A stretch of DNA of 64,000 bases from MedAcidi-G1 sp002294285 (GTDB lineage Bacteria; Actinomycetota; Acidimicrobiia; Acidimicrobiales; MedAcidi-G1): NCBI GenBank assembly GCA_963999645.1, contig CAXEUY010000008.1, positions 1 through 64,000 of the forward strand, given 5' to 3'. A model generated the notes under the pieces. That model saw nothing but the letters and a program-made list of their open reading frames with translations. It was not told where the DNA came from and did not search any database. The translations under genes and the position numbers were made by a program. How positions within the stretch are numbered: position 1 is the stretch's first letter; every line of letters begins with the position of its first letter. Below, one piece after another: positions 53,825-61,934 of this stretch.

Positions 53825-54577
53825 ATGCCTCGATCTGTATTTGTACATGAGACAATAGACATAGTTGGACAAGGTCAATACGACTACATGGAACATGTCG
53901 CAAAAGAACCTACAAATTTCATGCCAGATATGACTTCTCTCCAAGGCTCATTTTTCGTTCTTGGATTTGCCGGAGGAAGGTGGCCGCAAGTGGTGAATAT
54001 CTGGGACTGTGGAACTGATGGTTGGGAAGGATGGGGGAGAAATCTTGACCGTCTCAACTTAAAGCGGAGAAACGCCTTTTATGGGGAATGGTGGGATGAG
54101 GCATCCCAGTGGAGAACCGGCGGCTATGACCGAGTTTGCGCTGGAGTGGAGGGTTCACCATCAACTGAAGAGATAGTGGAGATGGGAATCAGAGGTTCAC
54201 TTTTCGTCAATGAAGTTTTTAGCGTTACCCCAGGAGAACAGATAAATTTTCTCAATGAAGTAGTTCGCAAAAGAGTTCCGGTGATGGAAGATTATGGAGT
54301 CTTCCCAACGGGACTGTGGGAAGTCACGACCAATAGTCATGAAGTAGTGATGATTTGGGCAACAACAGTAGAAAAATGGACTTTGCTTAGAAAAAATTTT
54401 GATACAACCAGAGGTTTGGACGACACCGGCGATGAAGACAGACGACTCTCAGAAAATCAGCAACTCCTTTCTTCTTATGCGGTTAGCGGAGACACACAGC
54501 TCATGACTCCGTTGCCAGGAACTGTCTACGGGCCCTCTGACTGGGAAGAAGCAGATGAGCAAGACTGGTATGAGTAG
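53825..54577 (+). CDS. NIPSNAP-like / dimeric alpha-beta-barrel-type protein
   Basis: A 250-residue cytoplasmic protein with two similar halves, each an alpha/beta ferredoxin-like unit (VHETIDIVGQGQYDYMEHVAKEP, then FVNEVFSVTPGEQINFLNEVVRKRVPVMEDYG). This is how NIPSNAP-type dimeric barrels read, but I am not sure of the family. It has many tryptophans (WPQVVNIWDCGTDGWEGWGRN). No catalytic residues are evident. A ureidoglycolate-lyase-like gene follows 9 bases later. Confidence 0.65.
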   Translation: MPRSVFVHETIDIVGQGQYDYMEHVAKEPTNFMPDMTSLQGSFFVLGFAGGRWPQVVNIWDCGTDGWEGWGRNLDRLNLKRRNAFYGEWWDEASQWRTGGYDRVCAGVEGSPSTEEIVEMGIRGSLFVNEVFSVTPGEQINFLNEVVRKRVPVMEDYGVFPTGLWEVTTNSHEVVMIWATTVEKWTLLRKNFDTTRGLDDTGDEDRRLSENQQLLSSYAVSGDTQLMTPLPGTVYGPSDWEEADEQDWYE

Positions 54578-54586
54578 GTTCATCGT

Positions 54587-55237
54587 ATGAGTGCAGGTAT
54601 TTCAGATTATGAACTTATGAATCCTGAAGTTCTCGAAGGACTTAGCGTGGTTGAAATCCCAGTAGTCGATGGACACGAAGAAGACATTTCAGATTTTGCA
54701 CTCATAGTTGAAGGTGACCCAGAAAAATTTGAAGTTCCTATAGTCCCGTGGCCAGTTCCTGGAGAAAGACCCTTGGATCCTGAAACGGGTATCTGTGCAG
54801 GCACTACGGAAGGTTGGTTCTCATCAGAGTGGTTGGAAGGAAGGCTTGTAGGGAAAAATGAAGCAGTTGCGGGTGAATATGTAATAGGTTTTGCAGTTGA
54901 CGGAGATGAGTCACTTCCTAAAGCGGTAGATCTTTGGCACATGAATTACCACCCCGACGGAGGGCAACTTTTCTACTCCACAGAGCAGACACCGTTCATT
55001 ATTCCTGTTATTCCTGCAGGGCAGGAACCTGAAATCGATAAGGCAAAAGCAATTTATTGTGACGGAACTTACGGGATATGTCTTCTACCCGGAGTTTGGC
55101 ACGAAGGGGTTTTCCCGATTAATGGAAACGCACGGTTTTTTACCCGACAAGGACGAGTCCATGGCAGAGTTTCAGTTGATTTTGGAAAAGAATTCGACTG
55201 CCTTCTTCGCGTTTCTCTTGAAAAGCCGTTTGATTAG
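54587..55237 (+). CDS. ureidoglycolate lyase-like cupin-fold protein
   Basis: A 216-residue protein. Its C-terminal half matches the ureidoglycolate lyase (AllA-like) cupin fold: HMNYHPDGGQLFYSTEQTPFIIPV, KAIYCDGTYGICLLPGVWHEGVFPI with a metal-binding His. AllA splits ureidoglycolate into glyoxylate and urea in purine breakdown, but no other allantoin gene is nearby, so the substrate may differ. It is coupled to the NIPSNAP-like gene. Its stop overlaps the convergent Ddn-like gene by 4 bases. Confidence 0.65.
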   Translation: MSAGISDYELMNPEVLEGLSVVEIPVVDGHEEDISDFALIVEGDPEKFEVPIVPWPVPGERPLDPETGICAGTTEGWFSSEWLEGRLVGKNEAVAGEYVIGFAVDGDESLPKAVDLWHMNYHPDGGQLFYSTEQTPFIIPVIPAGQEPEIDKAKAIYCDGTYGICLLPGVWHEGVFPINGNARFFTRQGRVHGRVSVDFGKEFDCLLRVSLEKPFD

Positions 55238-55668
55238 GTTGGAGATTCGCAAATTACAAGCGGTATGTCTCTCTCGGTACGTTTCTGGTAATTCTCATAG
55301 TCGGGCCATTCTGCAACCGCTATAGGCCAAAGCTCTTCTTTTTCAACAGCAGTAGCGGTACGGGCAACTAGATTATGAACCTCACCTTTATCTTGGATAG
55401 TAACTTCAGGATTTGCTTGAAGATTCAAGTACCACATCGGATGTTTTGGGGCACCTCCCATTGAAGCAACAGCAAGATAACGACCCCCATCGCAGACTCT
55501 GACAATTGGACTACGTCGAATTGCACCCGTACGACGTCCTCTAGTGGTCAAAATCACACAAGTAGCCCCATGAAACTCATAACCATCTGCTCCATCGGTA
55601 GCAAGATAACGCTCCACATGGTCAGCGGCTGTATCCCATGTACTGGCTATATATTCCCCTTCACTCAT
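55234..55668 (-). CDS. F420/deazaflavin-dependent nitroreductase-family protein (Ddn-like)
   Basis: A 144-residue split barrel: TCVILTTRGRRTGAIRRSPIVRVCDGGRYLAVASMGGAPKHPMWYLNLQANPEVTIQDKG. That segment is the signature of the deazaflavin-dependent oxidoreductases of mycobacteria, of which Ddn is the best known. The cofactor F420H2 would reduce a quinone or other acceptor. The C-terminal WPDYENYQKRTERDIPLVIC is also typical. Confidence 0.92.
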   Translation of the reverse strand: MSEGEYIASTWDTAADHVERYLATDGADGYEFHGATCVILTTRGRRTGAIRRSPIVRVCDGGRYLAVASMGGAPKHPMWYLNLQANPEVTIQDKGEVHNLVARTATAVEKEELWPIAVAEWPDYENYQKRTERDIPLVICESPT

Positions 55669-55684
55669 AAAAGTACTTTAGATT

Positions 55685-55742
55685 CAATATTTTTTGATGT
55701 CTAATATTGGAATATATGCTCATTGAAGAAATTCACTTCAAT
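55685..55742. repeat. two inverted repeats in a divergent intergenic region
   Basis: CAATATT (55685-55691) with AATATTG (55703-55709), and ATTGAAG (55722-55728) with CTTCAAT (55736-55742), lie between the Ddn-like gene and the following small gene, which diverge from each other. The spacers are 11 and 7 bases. They may be operators for either gene; the sequence is AT-rich, so chance occurrence is possible. Confidence 0.4.
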
Positions 55743-55786
55743 TTCTAATAGAATTTCTCTTTACTTCAAGAAAAGAGGTATTTCCA

Positions 55787-56080
55787 ATGCTTTTTCACAT
55801 AACACACCACCACACAGAAGCGACATGCCCTGCACATAATGATGAAGTAGCTGCAAAGACTTTCGGCATTGTTCTTGACTCATTGAAGGAGAATGTCAAT
55901 GAGGTGCTGGGTTGCTGGGTTGATGGCCCAGGTCACGATTTTTTTGTTGTGGTTGATGCAGATAGCACATCCCAGATTTTTGCAGGCTTATTTCCTGTTA
56001 TTCCTTACGGAACCGCAAAGATTCAACCGGTGGATGATTACGCCGTGATGATGGCAAAACGTAAAGAACTGAATTCGTAA
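55787..56080 (+). CDS. small ferredoxin-like-fold protein, function unknown
   Basis: A 97-residue protein starting MLFHITHHHTEATCPAH, with His/Cys-rich residues 4-15 that could bind a metal, then a beta-alpha-beta pattern (LGCWVDGPGHDFFVVVDADS and IFAGLFPVIPYGTAKIQPV) typical of small dimeric alpha-beta barrels such as DUF3303-like proteins. AAGAGG lies about 12 bases before the ATG. The function is unknown. Confidence 0.65.
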   Translation: MLFHITHHHTEATCPAHNDEVAAKTFGIVLDSLKENVNEVLGCWVDGPGHDFFVVVDADSTSQIFAGLFPVIPYGTAKIQPVDDYAVMMAKRKELNS

Positions 56081-56171
56081 TCTAACGAAACTGACACCTA
56101 GTATTGCCTGCACGCCGAAAATACGTTCGCAGTAACTAATTTTTGGTTTTAAAACCAAACAAGGAGGGGAA

Positions 56172-56792
56172 ATGCTTCTTTTTTCAAGACAAGGTGTCTA
56201 TGTAGGGCACATAGGTGAGTTAATGCCGAAAGTTCAATCCGTCGTTGACCGTGTTAACGAATTGGTTGAAGACCCGCTTTCAGTCTGGGCATCAGTGGCT
56301 GGCATGCCAGCAGGAACACTTACATTCAGTGGCCTTATGGAAAACCATGAAAAGCTTGGTGAGAATAATGCAAAAGTTCTGGCAGATAATGAATGGTGGG
56401 ATCGTGTCGGATCACTGAGAGAACACAGTGTTGGAGAAACAACTGATGAGATCAGAGAAATAATTCACGGCACACCTTCACCAGAAAACTCTGTCGCATG
56501 GGGAGTTACAGCTCAGATAGCACCAGGTCAAATAGCTAACGCTATGGGATGGGCAATTGAGATAGCCGAAAAAGTCGGTTCGTTGGCTGGATCAGAAACA
56601 GTTGTTTTGCGCGATCTGTATGGTCCATGGGGTCAAATGACATGGATTACCGGTTTTGCAGACATGGCATCAGTAGACGCTGCTCAGGCAGCGATGGCAG
56701 CGGACCCCGGATATATCACCATGCTTGATCAAGGCGGCGATTTATTCATTCCAGGAACTGCTTCCCAGAGGCTTGCCACCAAACTAATATAA
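56172..56792 (+). CDS. hypothetical alpha/beta protein, possibly a tandem dimeric barrel
   Basis: A 206-residue cytoplasmic protein without a signal or membrane segment. It reads as two alpha/beta units: residues 1-90 (LLFSRQGVYVGHIGELMPKVQSVVDRVNELV) and 115-206 (VTAQIAPGQIANAMGWAIEIAEKVGSLA, then WGQMTWITGFADMASVDAAQAAM). The second unit resembles a NIPSNAP/ABM-type fold. I do not recognise the family. GGAGGGG precedes the ATG and a strong terminator follows. Confidence 0.6.
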   Translation: MLLFSRQGVYVGHIGELMPKVQSVVDRVNELVEDPLSVWASVAGMPAGTLTFSGLMENHEKLGENNAKVLADNEWWDRVGSLREHSVGETTDEIREIIHGTPSPENSVAWGVTAQIAPGQIANAMGWAIEIAEKVGSLAGSETVVLRDLYGPWGQMTWITGFADMASVDAAQAAMAADPGYITMLDQGGDLFIPGTASQRLATKLI

Positions 56793-56805
56793 TTCCAATT
56801 TAGTC

Positions 56806-56842
56806 AAAGCCGAGCCGGTCTATTTGACCGTCTCGGCTTTTT
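56806..56842 (+). terminator. intrinsic terminator, probably bidirectional
   Basis: AAAGCCGAG (56806-56814) pairs with CTCGGCTTT (56832-56840), with a second inner stem GGTC/GACC around TATTT, followed by TT. It follows the hypothetical gene on the plus strand and the tmRNA gene on the minus strand, and can serve both. Confidence 0.85.
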
Positions 56843-56852
56843 CATTTAACAG

Positions 56853-57236
56853 TGGAGCTGGGGGGAATCGAACCCCCGTCCGTCGGAGTGCAACCGCATG
56901 CGATACGACCATTCCCGTGATTGTGTCTTAAGGCTGTCACACTGCCGGATCAGTTGGCACAAGGCCTACCTCAAGGTCTATTTCCCTTAAGCCAGCGTTC
57001 TTTCGCGCCGTCAGCGGTCTATCCCTGCGGTCTCCTCCGCTTCTGTTGCCAGGCTGCGGTGGATCGGCCCCGCGTGCCGTTACCGGTCGCGATGACTCTC
57101 TACAACCTAACTAGGTCAGGCTGCGAGAGCGAGATCATCCGTTTTGGAGTCTCTTTTTATGCCCCGTTTAAAGAGTCTGAGCAACTCTGGTCGCACAAAA
57201 CGAATGCTGTCACCGGCGTCGAAACCGATCAGCCCC
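56853..57236 (-). ncRNA. ssrA: transfer-messenger RNA (tmRNA)
   Basis: On the minus strand the RNA starts GGGGCTGATCGGTTTCGACG and ends GTTCGATTCCCCCCAGCTCC-A, which pair as the tRNA-like acceptor end (GGGGCUG with CAGCUCC). CCA is not encoded. The coded tag ends in DSKTDDLALAA followed by TGA (codons 57151 down to 57116), close to the mycobacterial ADSHQRDYALAA. The resume codon just before GAC is AGA or one codon earlier. Length is 384 bases, a one-piece tmRNA. It rescues stalled ribosomes together with SmpB, encoded next to it. Confidence 0.95.
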
Positions 57237-57244
57237 GTTGTGAA

Positions 57245-57272
57245 ATTATTGTTTACACTATTCAGTTTTCAA
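57245..57272 (-). promoter_or_regulatory. predicted promoter of tmRNA
   Basis: On the minus strand TTGAAA (57267-57272) and AATAAT (57245-57250) are 16 bases apart, and AATAAT ends 8 bases before the tmRNA 5' end at 57236. Both boxes fit sigma-70-type consensus moderately. Confidence 0.5.
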
Positions 57273-57338
57273 AAGCCCAAAAAAGAGCATTAACCATGAT
57301 AGCTCTGACTAGCGACACTTTCCTAAGTAGTTTTGCCT

Positions 57339-57527
57339 TTAGTCTCTACGCTTTTTATCAGCGTAAGACGCTGCGAGTATAGCTATAGCGACGGCAACAA
57401 GAGAGGAACCATTCAACTGACCACGGATCACTCCTCGAACAACGAAGTCTATGAGTCCGACAACTATTACAAACGCGACGTATCGGTTACGACTTATCCA
57501 AGATTCTTTTTTTGTTTTTTCGTTCAT
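57339..57527 (-). CDS. small membrane protein downstream of smpB
   Basis: A 62-residue protein with one or two membrane segments (VAFVIVVGLIDFVVRGVI, then SSLVAVAIAILAASYA) and a basic C-terminus. Its ATG overlaps the smpB stop by 4 bases, so it is translationally coupled. It lies between smpB and ssrA, all three on one strand. The function is unknown; a small chance remains that it is a chance frame. Confidence 0.55.
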   Translation of the reverse strand: MNEKTKKESWISRNRYVAFVIVVGLIDFVVRGVIRGQLNGSSLVAVAIAILAASYADKKRRD

Positions 57528-58000
57528 GCTCTTCGTTGTTTTCTAGCTAAAGAGCGTTCCGCTTCTCTTTCTGATTCACGCTTAGCTATTGCTTGACGTT
57601 TGTCGTGTAGACGACGTCCACGCACTAAGGCAATTTCGATTTTCGCTCGACCATTTGAGAAGTAAAGTTTCAAAGGAATAACTGTCAACCCATCCCTGTC
57701 GATTCGGTCAATAATCTGATCAATTTCTTTTCGGTGTAATAGAAGTTTTCTGGGTTGATCTGGTTCATGTCCAGTAGTTATGTTTCCAGTTTTCGAATAA
57801 GGGTTTATGTGGAGTCCTATGAGCCATAATTCTGAGCCTTCGGAACGAACATACGCTTCTGCTATTTGAACTTTTGATTCTCTGAGAGATTTGACTTCGC
57901 TTCCTTGTAGAACAAGTCCTGCTTCCCAGGTGTCAAGAAGATCGTATTCATGTCGTGCTCGACGATTCGTAGCAACCGTTCTATCATTTAAATCAACCAC
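57524..58000 (-). CDS. smpB: SsrA-binding protein SmpB
   Basis: A 158-residue beta-barrel protein that binds the tRNA-like part of tmRNA and carries it into stalled ribosomes. NRRARHEYDLLDTWEAGLVLQGSEVKSLRESKVQIAEAY is the diagnostic start, and the basic tail (KLYFSNGRAKIEIALVRGRRLHDKRQAIAKRESERE) fills the mRNA channel. It lies 288 bases upstream of ssrA. Confidence 0.96.
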   Translation of the reverse strand: MVDLNDRTVATNRRARHEYDLLDTWEAGLVLQGSEVKSLRESKVQIAEAYVRSEGSELWLIGLHINPYSKTGNITTGHEPDQPRKLLLHRKEIDQIIDRIDRDGLTVIPLKLYFSNGRAKIEIALVRGRRLHDKRQAIAKRESEREAERSLARKQRRA

Positions 58001-58075
58001 TGAACTTGAGCGTAGTAGATGGAGAAGTGCGGTTACCCTAAAACTAAGGATTAATTATTTTTACGAGGAGGCCTT

Positions 58076-58798
58076 GTGAGAGTCGATGGGCGAGAATATA
58101 ACGAGTTGCGACCATTTCAATTTGAACGCGATTTTACAGAGATGGCTAACGGTTCATGTTTAGTCACCTTTGGAAAGACAAGGGTTTTATGCACGGCTTC
58201 AGTAGATGAAGAAGTTCCTCGTTGGCTTCGTGATACAGGTAAAGGTTGGGTTACAGCTGAGTATTCAATGTTGCCAGGCTCTAGTCCTGAGAGGGTGCGA
58301 AGAAAGAGTTCCGGCAGGAGTCAAGAAATACAAAGATTAATTGGTCGTTCTTTAAGAGCAGCAGTTGATTTATCATCCATTCCAGAAATTCAAGTAACAG
58401 TAGATTGTGATGTAATTCAAGCTGACGGCGGCACACGAACAGCCTCTATCTGCGGAGGATTTGTAGCATTACACGACGCATTAACAAGAATGATTTTGAA
58501 CGGAAAGATAGAAAATCATCCAATAGGTGAAGAGTTAGCAGCGGTTTCAGTGGGAGTGGTCGAGGGAGAAGTTCGTTTAGATCTTCCCTATGTTGAAGAC
58601 TCAAATGCTGAAGTGGATTTGAATGTAGTTATGACAGGCTCTGGAAAGTTCGTCGAAGTTCAAGGAACAGCTGAAGATGGACCTTTTGACCGAAACAGTT
58701 TAGAAGAGATGCTTAACTTGGCTGAATTAGGAGTTAAAAAAATTACTGAAGCTCAGCGTGACCTCTTAGCCTCAGCACCAAGTGAACGTGCAAGTTGA
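58076..58798 (+). CDS. rph: ribonuclease PH
   Basis: A 240-residue phosphorolytic exoribonuclease trimming tRNA 3' ends. VDGREYNELRPFQFERDFTEMANGSCLVTFGKTRVLCTASV is the N-terminal signature, and VTVDCDVIQADGGTRTASICGGFVAL the phosphate/catalytic core. The start is GTG with a strong GAGGAGG ribosome site about 9 bases upstream. It overlaps rdgB by 4 bases. Confidence 0.95.
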   Translation: MRVDGREYNELRPFQFERDFTEMANGSCLVTFGKTRVLCTASVDEEVPRWLRDTGKGWVTAEYSMLPGSSPERVRRKSSGRSQEIQRLIGRSLRAAVDLSSIPEIQVTVDCDVIQADGGTRTASICGGFVALHDALTRMILNGKIENHPIGEELAAVSVGVVEGEVRLDLPYVEDSNAEVDLNVVMTGSGKFVEVQGTAEDGPFDRNSLEEMLNLAELGVKKITEAQRDLLASAPSERAS

Positions 58799-59391
58799 CT
58801 ACACTCCCAGAATTAGTAATCGCAAGTGCAAATCCGGACAAAGTAGCCGAGATAGCAATCGTTTTAGAAGGAGCAGCGATCCTGCTGCCTAGACCAGAAG
58901 AAATGGCTGACGTGGTAGAGGATGGCGCAACTTTAGAAGAAAACGCGAGATTGAAAGCTTCAGCAGTGTGCACTTTCACAAATAAGCCTTCAGTGGCAGA
59001 TGACACTGGACTTGAAATAGATGCCTTAGGTGGTGCTCCTGGAGTATATTCAGCACGTTTTGCTGGAGATGATGCAACCTACGAACAGAATCTGGAAAAA
59101 GTCCTAATTGAACTTGAAGGTGTACCCATGGATCAAAGGACAGCAAGGTTTAGAACAGTGGCGCTTATCCGATATCCAGATGGCAGCGAGCTGATAGCAA
59201 ATGGAACAGTAGAAGGCCACATAAATGAGACTCCGTTGGGCGATGAAGGTTTTGGATACGATCCGCTATTTGTTCCTGTAGAAGGCAATGGAACTACTTT
59301 TGCTCAGATGGGCGTAGAAAAGCATAAATTTTCTCACAGGGGACGAGCATTCAGAAGTCTTGGCTTGAAACTGAAAGAGCTTAAGAATTAA
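58795..59391 (+). CDS. rdgB: XTP/dITP diphosphatase (non-canonical purine NTP pyrophosphatase)
   Basis: A HAM1/RdgB protein of 198 residues removing deaminated purine NTPs. LVIASANPDKVAEIAIVL, VEDGATLEENARLKA, PSVADDTGLEIDALGGAPGVYSARF and EGFGYDPLFVPVEGNGTTFAQM with KHKFSHRGRA are family blocks. The TTG start overlaps the rph stop (TTGA), a common rph-rdgB coupling in actinobacteria. Confidence 0.95.
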   Translation: MTTLPELVIASANPDKVAEIAIVLEGAAILLPRPEEMADVVEDGATLEENARLKASAVCTFTNKPSVADDTGLEIDALGGAPGVYSARFAGDDATYEQNLEKVLIELEGVPMDQRTARFRTVALIRYPDGSELIANGTVEGHINETPLGDEGFGYDPLFVPVEGNGTTFAQMGVEKHKFSHRGRAFRSLGLKLKELKN

Positions 59392-61814
59392 TTACTAGAA
59401 ATGGTTCGAGTGTCCCACGAGTAATTTAAGAACCTGTCGAATTCAGCATCTGTTACAGGTTCTGAAAAATGAAAACCTTGCGCCAAATCACACTGCAGTT
59501 TTTGCAACTGTTTCAGTTGAGGCTCTGTTTCAACACCTTCAGCTACGACCTGCAGACCGAGACTGTGAGCAAGCGCGACGGTTCCGGTCACTATCGCAGT
59601 GTCATCATCATTGTTGTCGAGTCCGGCAACAAAAGTTCTGTCGATTTTTAAGAAATTTATTGGGAACCTCTTCAGGTAGGTCATTGATGAGAAACCGGTT
59701 CCGAAATCATCAAGACCCATTCTTATACCTAGTTCTGTCAACTCTCCTAAAACCTGTTCAGTTACTGGGTTAGCTGCTATAAGAGCACTTTCGGTGAATT
59801 CAAGTGCTACTTGTTGAGGATCCAAATTATTTGATGTCAACGCTTCACTAACTAGAGTCGGAAAAGCGGGGTCAGCTAACTGTCGTGCGGAGACGTTCAC
59901 CGCCATTGAAAATGGTTTGTTAGCTTCTTTGCTCCATCTAGAAACTCGCTGAAATGCGATCGTCAATACTTGACTGCCAAGATCTGCTATTAGTCCACTG
60001 TCTTCCGCTATGTCGATAAATTCGATTGGTTGCAGCAGCTCACCTTCAGTTGTTCGAATGCGCGCTAAAGCCTCTGCTCCTACTACAGAACCGTCCGAGA
60101 TCCTTACAACAGGCTGAAAATGAACTTCGATTCTATTGTTCTCCAGAGCAGACCTCAGCGTTTGTTCAACCGAATGACGTCTAACAGCTTGGGCTCGTAG
60201 ATGGTCGTCAAACATCTCGGCTCTGTCTCTACCACCTTCTTTAGCTCTGTACATTGCCGTATCGGCGTCTTGAAGGAGTTCATCTGGTGCTTCTTCCCCG
60301 AAGGCGATAGCTATACCGACACTCGTTGTAACCACAGTAGATTCGTTTCCCAGAGTTACAGGCTGAGCTACTGCAGTCCTAACTCTTTCAGCGGCGACAA
60401 GCGCATCGGTGGTTCTGACCATATTGCCAATAATGACTACAAATTCGTCTCCCCCCAAGCGCGCAACAGTGTCATCTGGTCTTATTGTTTGTTCTAGTCT
60501 TCGTGCGGTTTCACTTAGAAGTTCATCGCCCATACTGTGACCTAAAGAGTCGTTAACGACTTTGAAACGATCGAGATCTAGGAATAAAACTCCCACCATT
60601 CGATCATGTCTAGAAGCTCGGTGTAAAGCATCTGCCAATCGTTCTAAGAGTAGTGAGCGGTTAGGTAATCCGGTTAATTCGTCATGAAATGCTTTTTCCT
60701 CAAGTTGTGCTGCAACTTCGACGCGTTCAGTAATGTCTCTAGCGTTAATAACAATTCCTGAAACGGCTGGGTTGTTGAGGAGGTTGGTAGTTACAACCTC
60801 CATGTGTCTCCATCCGCCATCTGCATGTGCCACACGTGCTTCCAGAGAAGGGGAGATTCCAGGTGTCTTGACAATCTCCTGAACTTTCCCCAGCAGAGTT
60901 TCTCTATCGTCGGGGTGAACTAGATCAAAAACTGGAGTTCCTTCAAGTTCTGAAGCACTCAAATTAAGCACTCTTGCAACTGCTGGACTTGCATAGATAA
61001 CCCGACCTGCTTCATCCGCGACACATACAAGGTCTGAGGCGTGTTCCACTAGTGCAGCCAGTCGTATCTCAGATGCCTCTATTCGCTGTTCAGCTGCTTT
61101 TAGCTCTGAAAGGTCACGGGCCACCATTGAGATGGCCTCTATTTGATTCTCTTCATTACGGTGAGCTACTAAAAGTGTTGAAATGGGGAGAATTTTATTG
61201 TTCGAAGTTGTTAGACGTAATTCTCCTCTCCATATTCCGCTCGAGCGCACTGTAGGCAATGCGACAGTCGCATATTGCGCTTGCGACCAGCTATCAAGCG
61301 ATTCCAGCAATTGTTTTCTAGAGTTGAGATTCAGATGGTTAGCAATCGCATCGTTTGCCCAAGTTATTATCCCACCCAATGGGTCAAGAATGGCTACAAG
61401 GTCCGGACTGGCTTCCAGAACTCTAGTCAACTCTTTTGCTCTTCTAGCTTCTTCCATTTCTTCAGAAATGTCGGAAAGCAGCATCACGCTTCCTTCTGGA
61501 ATGTTTGATTCGTTTCTTAAAGGGATAGTTGATACGTCCACCCATCGAGTTTGACCTGAAATATTCTGTAGTTTCAGCCTTCCTCTAATCGAATTCCCCT
61601 GACTTAAAGAACGGTTTAAGTCAGCTAGGAAGTCCTCTCTGCTTTCTTCATCTAGCATCTCCATCCATCCAAAGTCAATAGCCTCTTCGGTGGCCTGTCC
61701 TGTTGAGATAGACCACTGCGGATTGACTTTAAGAGCAGAAGCATCAGATGCTAAGTGGATGATAGGTGTAGGCGCGGCTTCTATCAGATTTTCCAGCCCT
61801 TGCAATTTGGGCAT
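59388..61814 (-). CDS. PAS-GGDEF-EAL domain protein, cyclic di-GMP turnover
   Basis: About 808 residues with no membrane segment. Two or three PAS domains (about 1-120, 135-240, 250-370, with WVDVSTIPLRNESNIPEGSVMLLSDI and similar blocks) precede a GGDEF domain (LTGLPNRSLLLERL, ARLGGDEFVVII) and an EAL domain (HFQPVVRISDGSVVGAEALARI, LDDFGTGFSSMTYLKRFPINFLKID). Both catalytic cores look intact, so either cyclase or phosphodiesterase activity, or both, is possible. The ATG at 61814 has AGAAG upstream; a TTG at 61835 is less likely. Its stop overlaps that of rdgB by 4 bases. Confidence 0.92.
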   Translation of the reverse strand: MPKLQGLENLIEAAPTPIIHLASDASALKVNPQWSISTGQATEEAIDFGWMEMLDEESREDFLADLNRSLSQGNSIRGRLKLQNISGQTRWVDVSTIPLRNESNIPEGSVMLLSDISEEMEEARRAKELTRVLEASPDLVAILDPLGGIITWANDAIANHLNLNSRKQLLESLDSWSQAQYATVALPTVRSSGIWRGELRLTTSNNKILPISTLLVAHRNEENQIEAISMVARDLSELKAAEQRIEASEIRLAALVEHASDLVCVADEAGRVIYASPAVARVLNLSASELEGTPVFDLVHPDDRETLLGKVQEIVKTPGISPSLEARVAHADGGWRHMEVVTTNLLNNPAVSGIVINARDITERVEVAAQLEEKAFHDELTGLPNRSLLLERLADALHRASRHDRMVGVLFLDLDRFKVVNDSLGHSMGDELLSETARRLEQTIRPDDTVARLGGDEFVVIIGNMVRTTDALVAAERVRTAVAQPVTLGNESTVVTTSVGIAIAFGEEAPDELLQDADTAMYRAKEGGRDRAEMFDDHLRAQAVRRHSVEQTLRSALENNRIEVHFQPVVRISDGSVVGAEALARIRTTEGELLQPIEFIDIAEDSGLIADLGSQVLTIAFQRVSRWSKEANKPFSMAVNVSARQLADPAFPTLVSEALTSNNLDPQQVALEFTESALIAANPVTEQVLGELTELGIRMGLDDFGTGFSSMTYLKRFPINFLKIDRTFVAGLDNNDDDTAIVTGTVALAHSLGLQVVAEGVETEPQLKQLQKLQCDLAQGFHFSEPVTDAEFDRFLNYSWDTRTISSN

Positions 61815-61836
61815 CGAATCTTCTTTTTTATTCAAG

Positions 61837-61918
61837 TGCGGACGGGGGGAGTCGAACCCCCACGCCTTGCGGCGCCGGCTCCTAAGGCCGGTGCGTCTGC
61901 CAATTCCGCCACGTCCGC
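61837..61918 (-). tRNA. tRNA-Leu (anticodon TAG)
   Basis: On the minus strand the acceptor stem is GCGGACG/CGTCCGC with discriminator A. The anticodon stem CCGGC/GCCGG encloses CTTAGGA (anticodon TAG), and a long variable arm (CGCCGCAAGGCG region) marks a class II tRNA. CCA is not encoded. It ends 22 bases before the ATG of the PAS-GGDEF-EAL gene. Confidence 0.95.
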
Positions 61919-61934
61919 AGACTGTGTAAATAGA

